Assembly: GCA_030146155.1 (NCBI GenBank)
Contig: JASLCF010000053.1
Span: forward strand, 1-43,794
Source of the DNA: Savagea sp.
GTDB lineage: Bacteria > Bacillota > Bacilli > Bacillales_A > Planococcaceae
Direction of reading: 5' to 3'
DNA length: 43,794 bases
The notes beneath the pieces were generated by a model, which did not search any database, was not told the DNA's origin, and saw nothing but the letters and a program-made list of their open reading frames with translations. Below, one piece after another: positions 1 through 9,393 of this stretch (within the stretch, counting starts at the first letter, position 1; each line of letters begins with the position of its first letter). Position numbers and translations under genes: made by a program.

Positions 1-40
1 GTCAAATGAAACTTTATAAGAAGTTTTGACCTTTTTAAAA
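1..40 (+). terminator. probable terminator of the gene upstream of the window
   Basis: The first ten bases (GTCAAATGAA) and the stretch AAGTTTTGAC at 21-30 can pair as an imperfect stem with a small bulge, and a CTTTTT run follows. This looks like the intrinsic terminator of a gene lying to the left. It is cut by the window edge, so the call is tentative. Confidence 0.35.
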
Positions 41-103
41 AAGTACCCACAAAAACTTGACTCAATCGTCTTTAAGCTAAGAACAGACGAAAAGTGTTGC
101 ATT

Positions 104-112
104 TGTTATAAT
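104..112 (+). promoter_or_regulatory. extended -10 promoter of mutS
   Basis: TGTTATAAT is a consensus extended -10 (TGn plus TATAAT) 33 nt before the mutS ATG. No good -35 hexamer is present, which is usual for extended -10 promoters. A purine-rich ribosome binding site (GAAAGAGGG) sits 5 nt before the start codon. Confidence 0.55.
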
Positions 113-145
113 GAAATACAATGAGTGACATGAAAGAGGGACATT

Positions 146-2716
146 ATGACAAACTATACACCAATGATGCAACAATATATTACGATTAAAAAAGAATATG
201 AAGATGCCTTTCTCTTTTTTAGATTGGGTGATTTTTATGAACTCTTTTTTGATGATGCTGTTCGTGCATCTAGTTTACTAGAAATTACATTAACAGCCAG
301 AGATGCAGCAGCGGGAAAAGAAAAAATTCCAATGTGTGGCGTACCTTATCATGCCGCAAGTAATTATATTGAGACCTTAGTGAGTAAGGGATATAAAGTA
401 GCGATCTGTGAACAAACAGAAGATCCTAAATTTGCAAAAGGAATTGTGAAGCGAGAAGTTGTTAAAATTGTAACACCAGGCACTTTAACAGAAGGAAAAA
501 CGATAGATGCCACGGCGAATCATTACATTGGAGCAGTTGAACGGATTGCGCATACAGGATTTGCGTTCGCTTATGTAGACGTGGCGACAGGTAGTGGAAA
601 AGCAGAAATGATTAGAGGGACGGAAGACGATGTTTTTCGAATGATGCAAGCTTTGCAAATGAAAGAGCTGGTCATTTCCACCACAGATGAAGAAATAGAA
701 AGATTAGCACATGTAAGAAAAATAATGATTTCTCAACCAACGACAACAATTGAAGTACAACCTTCGCTGATTGAATCAGTACCTACTGGAGTCCAACCTG
801 TTATTCAAACGTTAGTCTCCTATGTGGCTGAAACACAGAAAACGTCATTGGACCATTTACAACCTTTTGAATACATTGCTTCAGAAAGTAAATTGATGAT
901 TGATGCCCATTCCATGCGAAATTTGGAAGTTGTGCAATCCATTCGTCAACTTTCAAAAGAAGGGACCCTGTATGAATTATTGGATGAAACAACGACCGCA
1001 ATGGGCTCTAGAAAGTTAAAATCTTGGTTATTTGAACCATTAAGAGACGAGCAAGCAATTCATCAACGATTAGACAGAGTAGAAGCATTAATCGAATCTT
1101 TTTTCACAAGAGAGCAGTTAAAGCAATCTTTAAAGCAAGTGTATGATTTAGAACGACTCGCAGGACGCATCTCGATGGGAAGTGCTTCAGGTAGAGACTT
1201 AGCTCAATTACGTCAATCCTTACAAGTGATTCCAACGATCATCGAACAATTAAACGACAGTCATTCTGAGGTGCTAATGGCACTTTCAAAACAGATGAAT
1301 CCTTGTACACCTTTAGTTGAGTTATTAGAGCGAGCGATTGCAGAACATCCACCGATTTCTGTGAAAGAGGCAGGAGTCATTCGTGAAGGTTATGATCAGC
1401 AGTTGGATGAGTTAAGAGATGCCTCACGCAATGGAAAAGCTTGGTTAAGTCAGTTAGAACAAAAAGAGCGTGAACGAACAGGAATTAAAAATTTAAAAAT
1501 CGGCTATAACCGTGTGTTTGGTTACTTTATTGAAGTAACACGTGCGCAATCGAGTCAAATGGATACCACCCTATACGAGCGAAAACAAACGTTAGCGAAT
1601 AGTGAGCGTTTCATTACAGATGAATTAAAAGAAAAAGAAGCACTCATTTTAAATGCGGATGAACAAAGTCTTGCATTAGAATATGAGCGTTTTGTGGAAA
1701 TTCGTGAACAAACGAAACAATATATTTCAGAAGTACAACAAATGGCGACACAACTAAGTGAGTTAGATGTTTACATCGCACTGGCGATTGTAGCCGAACA
1801 AGAACAATATGTCCGCCCGCAATTTTCCAAGGCCAATGAATTAAAAATTGTCGAAGGAAGACATCCAGTTGTCGAAAAGATGATGGATCGAAGCTTATAT
1901 GTTTCGAATAGTTGCATCTTAACGCAAGAAGAGAATATGTATTTAATTACAGGACCGAATATGTCAGGTAAGAGTACGTATATGCGCCAAATTGCATTGA
2001 CAGTACTCATGGCTCAAGTAGGCTCCTTTGTTCCTTGTGAAGAAGCGGTTCTTCCGCTAACTGACCGTATCTTTACTCGTATTGGAGCTGCAGATGATGT
2101 GGCTTCAGGTCAAAGTACTTTTATGATGGAGATGATGGAGTCGCAAGTGGCGTTATCACAAGCCACTTCAAAGAGTTTATTGCTGTTTGATGAAATTGGG
2201 CGTGGGACTTCAACCTATGATGGCATGTCTCTTGCACAAGCGATGATGGAGTTTATTCATGACGAAATTGGTGCAAATACTTTATTCTCAACGCATTACC
2301 ATGAATTAACAGCCCTTGAACAACAGTTACCACGCTTAAAAAATGTACATGTGGATGCGAAAGAACAAAATGGAGATGTTGTTTTTTTACATAAAGTAAA
2401 GGAAGGCTCTCAGGATAAGAGTTACGGCATCCACGTCGCTAAACTAGCTGATTTGCCACCAACCATTATTGCAAGAGCTAGTGAGTTGCTTGAACAATTC
2501 GAAAAAAAGAAAAAGAAAGAACCTGTTGAAGTTGAAAAAGCTGACCAAGTACAAGAACAATTATCATTTTTTGAACAAATTCAACCACAAGAGCACCATC
2601 CAAAAACAACAAGTGCTATTGAAGATGAAATAAGGGCACTTGATTTATATAACATGACACCTATGGAGGCCTTGAATCAATTAGCCATTTGGAAAAAGCA
2701 AGCAACGAAGGGGTGA
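146..2716 (+). CDS. mutS: DNA mismatch repair ATPase MutS
   Basis: MutS recognises mispaired or unpaired bases and, in an ATP-dependent way, recruits MutL. The 856-residue length is normal for bacterial MutS. The N-terminal mismatch-binding domain carries the Phe-X-Glu reading motif (F30-Y31-E32, within GDFYELFF). The ABC-type ATPase at the C-terminus has Walker A (GPNMSGKST, about residues 602-610) and Walker B with signature (LLLFDEIGRGTST, about 680-692). A basic/acidic linker follows and then the short C-terminal dimerisation helix. mutL starts 4 nt after the stop codon, so the two are co-transcribed, as in B. subtilis. Identification is secure from full-length family features. Confidence 0.98.
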   Translation: MTNYTPMMQQYITIKKEYEDAFLFFRLGDFYELFFDDAVRASSLLEITLTARDAAAGKEKIPMCGVPYHAASNYIETLVSKGYKVAICEQTEDPKFAKGIVKREVVKIVTPGTLTEGKTIDATANHYIGAVERIAHTGFAFAYVDVATGSGKAEMIRGTEDDVFRMMQALQMKELVISTTDEEIERLAHVRKIMISQPTTTIEVQPSLIESVPTGVQPVIQTLVSYVAETQKTSLDHLQPFEYIASESKLMIDAHSMRNLEVVQSIRQLSKEGTLYELLDETTTAMGSRKLKSWLFEPLRDEQAIHQRLDRVEALIESFFTREQLKQSLKQVYDLERLAGRISMGSASGRDLAQLRQSLQVIPTIIEQLNDSHSEVLMALSKQMNPCTPLVELLERAIAEHPPISVKEAGVIREGYDQQLDELRDASRNGKAWLSQLEQKERERTGIKNLKIGYNRVFGYFIEVTRAQSSQMDTTLYERKQTLANSERFITDELKEKEALILNADEQSLALEYERFVEIREQTKQYISEVQQMATQLSELDVYIALAIVAEQEQYVRPQFSKANELKIVEGRHPVVEKMMDRSLYVSNSCILTQEENMYLITGPNMSGKSTYMRQIALTVLMAQVGSFVPCEEAVLPLTDRIFTRIGAADDVASGQSTFMMEMMESQVALSQATSKSLLLFDEIGRGTSTYDGMSLAQAMMEFIHDEIGANTLFSTHYHELTALEQQLPRLKNVHVDAKEQNGDVVFLHKVKEGSQDKSYGIHVAKLADLPPTIIARASELLEQFEKKKKKEPVEVEKADQVQEQLSFFEQIQPQEHHPKTTSAIEDEIRALDLYNMTPMEALNQLAIWKKQATKG

Positions 2717-2720
2717 GGAT

Positions 2721-4544
2721 ATGGCAACAATTGAAGTAATGAGTGAACTACTTTCGAATAAAATTGCTGCAGGTGAAGTGGTAGAGCGACCTGCTTCTGT
2801 AGTGAAAGAATTAGTTGAAAATGCAATTGACGCACAAGCTACAAAAATTGAAGTGCATTTAGAAGACGCTGGTATTCGTTCAATTCGAGTGATTGATAAT
2901 GGACAGGGGATGGACTATTCAAATGCTCAGAAAGCATTTGAACGACATGCTACTAGTAAACTAAGTAATGAGTATGATTTATTCCATATTTCAACACTCG
3001 GCTTTCGCGGAGAGGCATTGGCAAGTATTGCTGCTGTGTCAAAAGTGCATATGGTTACTTCTACAGGTGAAGAAGGAGCTGAAATCGTTATTGAAGGGGG
3101 ACACTTACAATCGCTGAGCTATGCACCTCTTCGAAAAGGTACAGATTTTACGGTTTCACAACTCTTTTATAATACGCCAGCTCGTTTAAAGCATATGAAA
3201 ACCATTCAAACGGAATTAGGTCAAATTATTGATTTGCTTAATCGATTTGCCTTTAGTCATCCAGCCATTGCTTTCGTATTAACAAATGACGGGAAAGTGA
3301 TGCATCAGTCTGCTGGGATGAATGATTTAAGACGCACGATTGCATCTGTTTATAGTTTACAGGTTGCTGAAAAAATGGTGTCATTTGCTTCAGAAAATGA
3401 AGATTTTAAAATTGAGGGTTGGATCAGTAAACCAGAGATTACAAGGGCTAGAAAGAATTATATGACAATTATTGTTAACGGAAGATACATTCAAAGTTAT
3501 GCCATCCAGCAGGCCATTACAGATGCGATGCATACTTTTTTACCGATTCACCGCTATCCGATTGTCGTGATGCATATTACATCGGATCCCCAATTAACGG
3601 ATGTAAACGTTCATCCTGCTAAAAAGATTATTCGTATGAGTAAAGAAGATGTACTGTTGGAGATGATTCGGACTACAATTCGTACAAAAATGCAACAAGT
3701 CGTTACGATTCCACAAGCCACTGTTCCTAAGAAGACAGTGACGCCTTCCATCCAATCTACATTATGGGCGCCTTTAAAAGACGTAGAAGAGCAGCCTTCT
3801 CCGGTGACGATGCCCCAAAGGCAAGAAGTAGAGGAAGCGCGGGAAGACAGTTATGAACTGCCAATCAATGATTGGTTGATTGATAGAGACTTAGATTCAA
3901 ATCAATCTGAACAAATTTTAGAGCAACATGAAGCGTTGGCATCGAGTCAGGAAAAAGCACAGTTTCCTGAATTAGAAGTAGTAGGGCAAATCCACGGAAC
4001 GTACATTGTTGCGCAAAATGAAACAGGTTTTTATTTAATTGACCAACATGCAGCACAAGAACGAATTAAATATGAGTTTTTTAAAGAAAAGTTAGGGAAT
4101 ATAGCAGAAGTAGAGATGACACAGCTCTTAATTCCGCTCGTGTTTCATTACGCTCAACAAGAGATGAAAGTAATTGAAAGTAAAAAAGAAGTTTTGGAGA
4201 ATGCAGGGATACTTTTAGAACCATTTGGTCCGACCAGTTTGATTGTCCGAGCTTATCCTACATGGTTTCCTGAAGACGATATTGAAGCGACTGTAGATGC
4301 GATAATTGAACAAGTCTTAGCAGAGCGCACGATTAATATTGAAGAAATCCGCGAAGAAGCCGCTATTCTAATGAGTTGTAAACGTTCAATTAAAGCCAAT
4401 CACTATCTAACAAAAGAAGAAATGACACAATTGTTAACTGACTTGAAAGACGCTCAACATCCCTACACGTGCCCACATGGACGACCTGTGCTCATTCATT
4501 TTACGACCACAGAAGTAGAGAAGATGTTTAAGCGAATCATGTAA
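2721..4544 (+). CDS. mutL: DNA mismatch repair protein MutL, endonuclease type
   Basis: MutL couples mismatch recognition by MutS to strand excision. The N-terminal GHKL ATPase has the expected blocks (KELVENAIDA, DNGQGM, GFRGEALASI). The C-terminal domain carries the metal-binding endonuclease motif DQHAAQERIKYE (about residues 442-453), then SCKRSIKANHYL and CPHGRP (from about C584). These three motifs mark the nicking MutL found in bacteria without MutH, so this protein is predicted to be a latent endonuclease. The low-complexity segment around residues 340-410 is the usual flexible linker. It lies 4 nt after mutS and 12 nt before glpK. Confidence 0.98.
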   Translation: MATIEVMSELLSNKIAAGEVVERPASVVKELVENAIDAQATKIEVHLEDAGIRSIRVIDNGQGMDYSNAQKAFERHATSKLSNEYDLFHISTLGFRGEALASIAAVSKVHMVTSTGEEGAEIVIEGGHLQSLSYAPLRKGTDFTVSQLFYNTPARLKHMKTIQTELGQIIDLLNRFAFSHPAIAFVLTNDGKVMHQSAGMNDLRRTIASVYSLQVAEKMVSFASENEDFKIEGWISKPEITRARKNYMTIIVNGRYIQSYAIQQAITDAMHTFLPIHRYPIVVMHITSDPQLTDVNVHPAKKIIRMSKEDVLLEMIRTTIRTKMQQVVTIPQATVPKKTVTPSIQSTLWAPLKDVEEQPSPVTMPQRQEVEEAREDSYELPINDWLIDRDLDSNQSEQILEQHEALASSQEKAQFPELEVVGQIHGTYIVAQNETGFYLIDQHAAQERIKYEFFKEKLGNIAEVEMTQLLIPLVFHYAQQEMKVIESKKEVLENAGILLEPFGPTSLIVRAYPTWFPEDDIEATVDAIIEQVLAERTINIEEIREEAAILMSCKRSIKANHYLTKEEMTQLLTDLKDAQHPYTCPHGRPVLIHFTTTEVEKMFKRIM

Positions 4545-4556
4545 AGAGGTGACGAA

Positions 4557-6047
4557 ATGGAACAATTTATATTAACCATTGATCAAGGTACAACGAGTTC
4601 AAGAGCTCTCCTTGTTAATCAAGAAGGACAAATTGTACACATTGCACAACGTGAATTCACTCAAATCTATCCAAAAGCAGGTTGGGTCGAGCATAATGCC
4701 ACTGAAATATGGGCTAGTGTTCAGGCAGTAGTAGCTACTGTCATTACAGAAAAAGGAATTCAGCCAAAGCAAATCGCAGGCATTGGGATTACCAACCAAA
4801 GAGAAACGACAGTCATTTGGGATAAACAAACAGGCAAACCCATCCACAATGCAATTGTATGGCAATCTCGCCAAACGCAGCCTATTGTAGAAAGGTGGCG
4901 CGAGGAAGGGCTAGAGGAGACGGTTCGCTATAAAACAGGTTTACAACTCGATCCTTATTTCTCAGCTTCTAAAATTGTTTGGTTGTTAGAGCATGTTGAA
5001 GGAGCGAGAGAAAAAGCTGAACGTGGTGAATTACTTTTCGGGACGATTGAGACCTTTTTAATTTGGAAATTATCACAAGGAGCAGCACATGTGACTGATT
5101 ATTCCAATGCATCTCGTACACTTTTATTTAATATCGAAACGCTAGAGTGGGACCAAGAGCTTCTTTCAACATTTGATATTCCTGAAGCCCTATTGCCTGA
5201 AGTACGCTCTTCATCAGAAATTTATGCTGAAACATCACCGGATGTATTTTTTGGTCACCGTATACCGATTGCAGGTGCAGCAGGCGATCAACAGTGTGCT
5301 CTATTTGGTCAAGCTTGTTTTGATAAAGGAATGGCTAAAAATACATATGGGACAGGCTGTTTTGTCTTGATGAATACAGGTGAAGACTTAATTCGTTCAG
5401 AACAGGGATTGCTTACGACTATCGCTTGGGGCTTAGATGGGAAAGTAAAGTATGCTCTTGAGGGAAGTGTGTTTGTCGCGGGGTCTGCAATTCAATGGTT
5501 ACGAGATGGCCTCCGTATGTTTCAACAGGCGAAACAATCAGAGGATTACGCAACCAGAGTGACTTCCTCAGATGGGGTCTATGTTGTCCCTGCATTTGTA
5601 GGGTTAGGAACGCCTTATTGGGATTCGGATGTAAGGGGTGCCGTATTTGGATTAACCAGAGGCACGGAAAAAGAACATTTTATTCGTGCGACGTTAGAAT
5701 CGTTAGCTTATCAATCACGTGATGTCTTAGAAACTATGAAAAAGGAAGCTCACTTACAACTGGATCTTTTAAGAGTAGATGGTGGAGCTGTATCTAATGA
5801 TTTTTTAATGCAGTTTCAAAGTGATTTGATTGATACGAGAGTAGAACGCCCGAAATATTTAGAGACAACAGCATTGGGCGCTGCGTATCTAGCAGGGTTA
5901 GCAGTAGGATTCTTTAAATCCAAACAAGAAATCGAAAAAATGCGTGAAGTGGCTACTAGTTTTGAACCACAAATGGAAGAAAAAGAACGAGAGGAGTTGT
6001 ATAACGGATGGAAAAAAGCAGTCAAAGCAGCACAATGCTTCAAATAA
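4557..6047 (+). CDS. glpK: glycerol kinase
   Basis: GlpK phosphorylates glycerol to glycerol 3-phosphate with ATP in the cytoplasm. At 496 residues it is full length for an FGGY-family kinase. It has the N-terminal phosphate-binding loop (DQGTTSSRA from D9), the conserved GTGCFVLMNTG segment and the FGGY signature GGAVSNDFLMQFQSDL. In Firmicutes GlpK a histidine near residue 230 (in a YHFFG-like context) is phosphorylated by HPr of the PTS. Here that segment reads DVFFGH, with valine at 230, so this control appears lost. The gene sits between mutL and a hydrolase rather than next to glpF or glpD, which is unusual. Confidence 0.97.
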   Translation: MEQFILTIDQGTTSSRALLVNQEGQIVHIAQREFTQIYPKAGWVEHNATEIWASVQAVVATVITEKGIQPKQIAGIGITNQRETTVIWDKQTGKPIHNAIVWQSRQTQPIVERWREEGLEETVRYKTGLQLDPYFSASKIVWLLEHVEGAREKAERGELLFGTIETFLIWKLSQGAAHVTDYSNASRTLLFNIETLEWDQELLSTFDIPEALLPEVRSSSEIYAETSPDVFFGHRIPIAGAAGDQQCALFGQACFDKGMAKNTYGTGCFVLMNTGEDLIRSEQGLLTTIAWGLDGKVKYALEGSVFVAGSAIQWLRDGLRMFQQAKQSEDYATRVTSSDGVYVVPAFVGLGTPYWDSDVRGAVFGLTRGTEKEHFIRATLESLAYQSRDVLETMKKEAHLQLDLLRVDGGAVSNDFLMQFQSDLIDTRVERPKYLETTALGAAYLAGLAVGFFKSKQEIEKMREVATSFEPQMEEKEREELYNGWKKAVKAAQCFK

Positions 6048-6058
6048 AGAGAAGTACA

Positions 6059-6934
6059 ATGCCTGTTCGAGCACATGACGGTCATTTATTATATACCGTT
6101 TTATATGAGCCAATGATTGAACCCATTGGCTATTTACAATTTGTGCATGGCATGGTGGAACATATTGGACGTTATGACGAAGTAATGGCCTATTTTGCAT
6201 CAAAAGGATACATTGTATTCGGACATGACCAAAGAGGGCATGGAAATACAGCTACTTTAGGTGCGGGTATTCTGGAAGAAGAAGTAGAAGCTGAGGATTT
6301 TTTAAAGGATGTACAAACCGTCAGACAACATTATGCAACTTTACCTGACTTACCCTATGTACTCTTTGGTCACAGTATGGGTTCATTTATCGTTCGTGCC
6401 TATATTGAATGGGATCCTACTGTCGAACATGCAATTATCTCATCCACAGGAAAACAACCTCAACTTGCATTGAGTGTCGGTAAATGGGTAGCTAAATTAA
6501 GAAATAAGGAACGTGATGAATTATTAAACAAGCTTTCTTTCTTAGGTTTTAATAAACGTGTAGAGCAACCTGTCACTGAATTTGATTGGATTACACGAGA
6601 TGAAAAAGAAGTTCAAAAATATATATTAGATGATTTTTCAGGTGTAGTTCCTAATTCACATTTCTTTACAGCCCTCTTCGGCTTAATTGAACGTGCTAAT
6701 CATTCTTATAGTAAGGGATTAGCTACTAAACAGTTATTATTTATTGCAGGAACAGACGATCCAGTTGGAAATTATGGGGAATCTGTGAAAGAGGTTGCAG
6801 AACGTTTCGCCAAAACAGGACATGATGTAACGACTTTCTTTTTAGAAGGAGGCCGTCACGAGCCTTTGAATGAACATTCAAAAGAAGCGGTTTATGCAAT
6901 GATAGAAAGTTGGTTACGACAATTTAATGGATAA
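6059..6934 (+). CDS. alpha/beta hydrolase, monoglyceride lipase / lysophospholipase-like
   Basis: The protein has the features of the Hydrolase_4 group of alpha/beta hydrolases: an HG oxyanion region (FVHGMVEHIGRY), the nucleophile elbow GHSMGS, a catalytic Asp in GTDDPVG and a catalytic His in GGRHEP. This group cleaves monoacylglycerols or lysophospholipids; the substrate here is not provable. The ATG at 6059 is preferred because it fits the start of the conserved fold. An upstream ATG at 6008 would overlap glpK by 40 nt. The stop overlaps miaA by 8 nt. Its position directly after glpK suggests it could supply glycerol to the kinase, which is inference. Confidence 0.85.
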   Translation: MPVRAHDGHLLYTVLYEPMIEPIGYLQFVHGMVEHIGRYDEVMAYFASKGYIVFGHDQRGHGNTATLGAGILEEEVEAEDFLKDVQTVRQHYATLPDLPYVLFGHSMGSFIVRAYIEWDPTVEHAIISSTGKQPQLALSVGKWVAKLRNKERDELLNKLSFLGFNKRVEQPVTEFDWITRDEKEVQKYILDDFSGVVPNSHFFTALFGLIERANHSYSKGLATKQLLFIAGTDDPVGNYGESVKEVAERFAKTGHDVTTFFLEGGRHEPLNEHSKEAVYAMIESWLRQFNG

Positions 6935-7859
6935 AGTAATTGTAATTGTAGGACCTACTGCATCAGGTAAAACAGCAAGTAGTATAGCTTTAGCACGACG
7001 ATTAAATGGTGAAATCATCAATGGAGACTCTTTACAAGTTTATCGTAGATTGAATATTGGAACGGCAAAGATTCAACCAGATGAAATGCAAGGCGTCCCT
7101 CATCATCTCTTTGATATCCTCTCACCTGAGGAAGCATTTTCTGTGAAGGATTATCAAACACTCGTGCGTGAAAAAATCAGAGAAATTCAGTCACGTGAAA
7201 AAGTACCGATTTTAGTTGGGGGAACAGGGTTATATATTCGCGCAGTGTTATATCAATTTCAATTTACCGAAGAAGTTGGTGATGAAGCGACACGTAAAAA
7301 GTGGGAGGATTACGCAGAGAAGTATGGAAATGAGCAATTACATGAACAACTTGCTCAAGTCGACCCTAAGAGTGCGGCATCAATTCATCCAAACAATATT
7401 CGACGGGTCGTTCGCGCGTTGGAGATTTATGAAAAAACGGGACAAACTAAAGTTGAACAAGAAGCGAATACGGGAGACGAAATAGTCATTCCGCATCTCA
7501 TTTTTGGAATGGATCGTCCGCGAGAAGAATTGTATGAGCGAATCAATGAACGAGTTATTCAAATGATTGAAGAAGGCTTGGAGGAAGAAGTCCGTCAATT
7601 GATTGCAGATGGTTTTCGAAATACCCAAGCAATGACGGGCATTGGTTATAAAGAATGGTATCCATTTCTTGATGGTCATTTATCTAAACAAGCGGTTATT
7701 GAAGCGATTCAACAAAACTCAAGAAGATATGCAAAGCGTCAATTAACTTATTTTAGACATCAGCTACCCGTACATTGGATTGATGCAAGGCGTTCGATTG
7801 TTGAACAAGTAAAGGAAATGGAAGAAATTTGGACAGAAAAGGGGAAAAATGATGAATAA
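6927..7859 (+). CDS. miaA: tRNA dimethylallyltransferase MiaA
   Basis: MiaA transfers a dimethylallyl group to A37 of tRNAs that read codons starting with U. The 310-residue protein has the P-loop GPTASGKT (residues 9-16), the INGDSLQVY motif with the general-base Asp, PHHLFDI, GGTGLYIRA and the tRNA-binding TGIGYKE block near residue 235. It overlaps the hydrolase gene by 8 nt and hfq by about 8-11 nt, so all are translated from one transcript. The miaA-hfq order is conserved across many bacteria. Confidence 0.97.
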   Translation: MDKVIVIVGPTASGKTASSIALARRLNGEIINGDSLQVYRRLNIGTAKIQPDEMQGVPHHLFDILSPEEAFSVKDYQTLVREKIREIQSREKVPILVGGTGLYIRAVLYQFQFTEEVGDEATRKKWEDYAEKYGNEQLHEQLAQVDPKSAASIHPNNIRRVVRALEIYEKTGQTKVEQEANTGDEIVIPHLIFGMDRPREELYERINERVIQMIEEGLEEEVRQLIADGFRNTQAMTGIGYKEWYPFLDGHLSKQAVIEAIQQNSRRYAKRQLTYFRHQLPVHWIDARRSIVEQVKEMEEIWTEKGKNDE

Positions 7860-8064
7860 TATGCAAGATATTTTTTTAAACGAATTAAGAAAAGAAAAAA
7901 CATTTGTCACTATTTTTTTAACGAACGGTTTTCAAATCAAAGGCATTATTAAATCTTATGATAATTATACTGTTTTACTTGAAGCAGATGGTAAACAACA
8001 ATTAATTTATAAGCATGCCATCTCTACGTATGTACCTACTAAAGCAGTAAATATGTCGGAATAA
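7852..8064 (+). CDS. hfq: RNA-binding protein Hfq
   Basis: Hfq is an Sm-like hexameric RNA chaperone. The roughly 70-residue product has the Sm1 fold (VTIFLTNGFQIKGII), the NYTVLLE strand and the Sm2 hallmark YKHAIS, and lacks the long C-terminal tail of enteric Hfq, as is typical of Bacilli. Two adjacent ATG codons (7849 and 7852) are possible starts. The GGGG ribosome binding site at 7841-7844 is better spaced for 7852. It overlaps the end of miaA. Confidence 0.96.
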   Translation: MNNMQDIFLNELRKEKTFVTIFLTNGFQIKGIIKSYDNYTVLLEADGKQQLIYKHAISTYVPTKAVNMSE

Positions 8065-8084
8065 GATAATAAAGGAGTATACTT

Positions 8085-9353
8085 ATGAAAATAGAACCAT
8101 TTAATCCAGCATTACTGGAGCGTGCAAAAGAGGTAGAGCAACTTATTGCTCCTTATCATCAAAAAACAGAGGATATTGCATTTTATAATCAAAGAAAGGT
8201 ATTAGCAGCCTTTGCCAAAAATAAAGTCAGTGATTTTCATCTCAAAGGATCAACAGGTTATGGTTATGACGATGTAGGAAGAGACACATTAGAAGAAATT
8301 TATGCAGATACATTTGGAGCAGAAAGTTGTATCGTTCGCAATCAAATTGTATCAGGGACTCATGCAATTTCAATTGCTTTATTTGGTGTCCTCCGTCCAG
8401 GTGATGATTTACTTTATATTACTGGAGAACCTTATGATACATTGGCATCTATTGTTTCAGGGGGCGAAGAAGATACAGGATCACTTCAAGATTTCGGTAT
8501 TGGCTATGCTCATGTTGATTTAGACGACCAAGGTAAAGTAGATTTCAATCGTGTTAAAGAAATGATGACAGCGTCTACTAAAGTAGTCGCGATTCAACGT
8601 TCAAAAGGCTATTCGAGTCGTCCTTCATTTACGGTGGATGAAATCGAACAAATGATTCAACAGGTACGCGCTATTCGAGAAGATGTAATTGTATTTGTCG
8701 ATAATTGTTATGGTGAATTTACTGAGCTAAGAGAACCCACTGAAGTGGGAGCCGATTTAATGGCGGGTTCATTAATTAAAAACCCAGGTGGAGGACTTGT
8801 TCGTACAGGTGGATATGTAGCTGGACGAGAAGAATTAGTTAATCGCTGTGCTTATCGCATGACCTCACCAGGTTTAGGTCGAGAATCTGGAGCCTCTTTA
8901 GATACGTTACTTGAAATGTATCAAGGATTTTTCTTAGCTCCTCATGTAGTGAGTCAAGCAGTAAAGGGGGCTATTTTCACAGCAGGTCTGTTAGCTTCTT
9001 TTGGAATGGATACATCTCCTTCGTATGATGCGACTCGTACAGACTTGATTCAATCTGTCAATTTTTCAACAAGTGAACAAATGATTCACTTCTGTAAAAT
9101 GGTTCAATCTAACTCACCAATCGATGCTCATTTTGCACCTGAACCTTCTTATATGCCAGGGTATGCCGATGATGTAATTATGGCGGCAGGTACGTTTATT
9201 CAAGGGTCGAGCATTGAATTGACTGCTGATGGCCCGATTCGTCCACCCTATACTGCCTATATTCAAGGCGGCTTAACTTACGAACATGTGAAAGCAGCCG
9301 TTTTATCTTCTGTTGAACAGTTAATTGAAGAAAAAATGATTCAACTTACATAA
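8085..9353 (+). CDS. ynbB: PLP-dependent methionine gamma-lyase family protein (YnbB-like)
   Basis: This 422-residue protein matches the Met_gamma_lyase/aluminium-resistance family of PLP enzymes (B. subtilis YnbB). Visible landmarks are the GYGYDDVGRD block near the N-terminus, the DNCYGEF segment and SLIKNPGGG, whose Lys is the likely Schiff-base residue. The family's physiological reaction is not well established, so 'lyase' should be read as a fold assignment. A good ribosome binding site (AAAGGAG) precedes the ATG, and the gene starts 20 nt after hfq. It ends in a bidirectional terminator shared with lexA. Confidence 0.88.
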   Translation: MKIEPFNPALLERAKEVEQLIAPYHQKTEDIAFYNQRKVLAAFAKNKVSDFHLKGSTGYGYDDVGRDTLEEIYADTFGAESCIVRNQIVSGTHAISIALFGVLRPGDDLLYITGEPYDTLASIVSGGEEDTGSLQDFGIGYAHVDLDDQGKVDFNRVKEMMTASTKVVAIQRSKGYSSRPSFTVDEIEQMIQQVRAIREDVIVFVDNCYGEFTELREPTEVGADLMAGSLIKNPGGGLVRTGGYVAGREELVNRCAYRMTSPGLGRESGASLDTLLEMYQGFFLAPHVVSQAVKGAIFTAGLLASFGMDTSPSYDATRTDLIQSVNFSTSEQMIHFCKMVQSNSPIDAHFAPEPSYMPGYADDVIMAAGTFIQGSSIELTADGPIRPPYTAYIQGGLTYEHVKAAVLSSVEQLIEEKMIQLT

Positions 9354-9393
9354 AAAAAGCTTTCGTAGACAAACATCTACGAAAGCTTTTTTT
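9352..9393. terminator. bidirectional terminator between ynbB and lexA
   Basis: The arms 9352-9369 and 9376-9393 form a near-perfect long hairpin (core GCTTTCGTAGA / TCTACGAAAGC, loop CAAACA). There is an A-run before it and a T-run after it, so it can stop transcription from either side. It overlaps the stop codons of both convergent genes. Confidence 0.93.
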
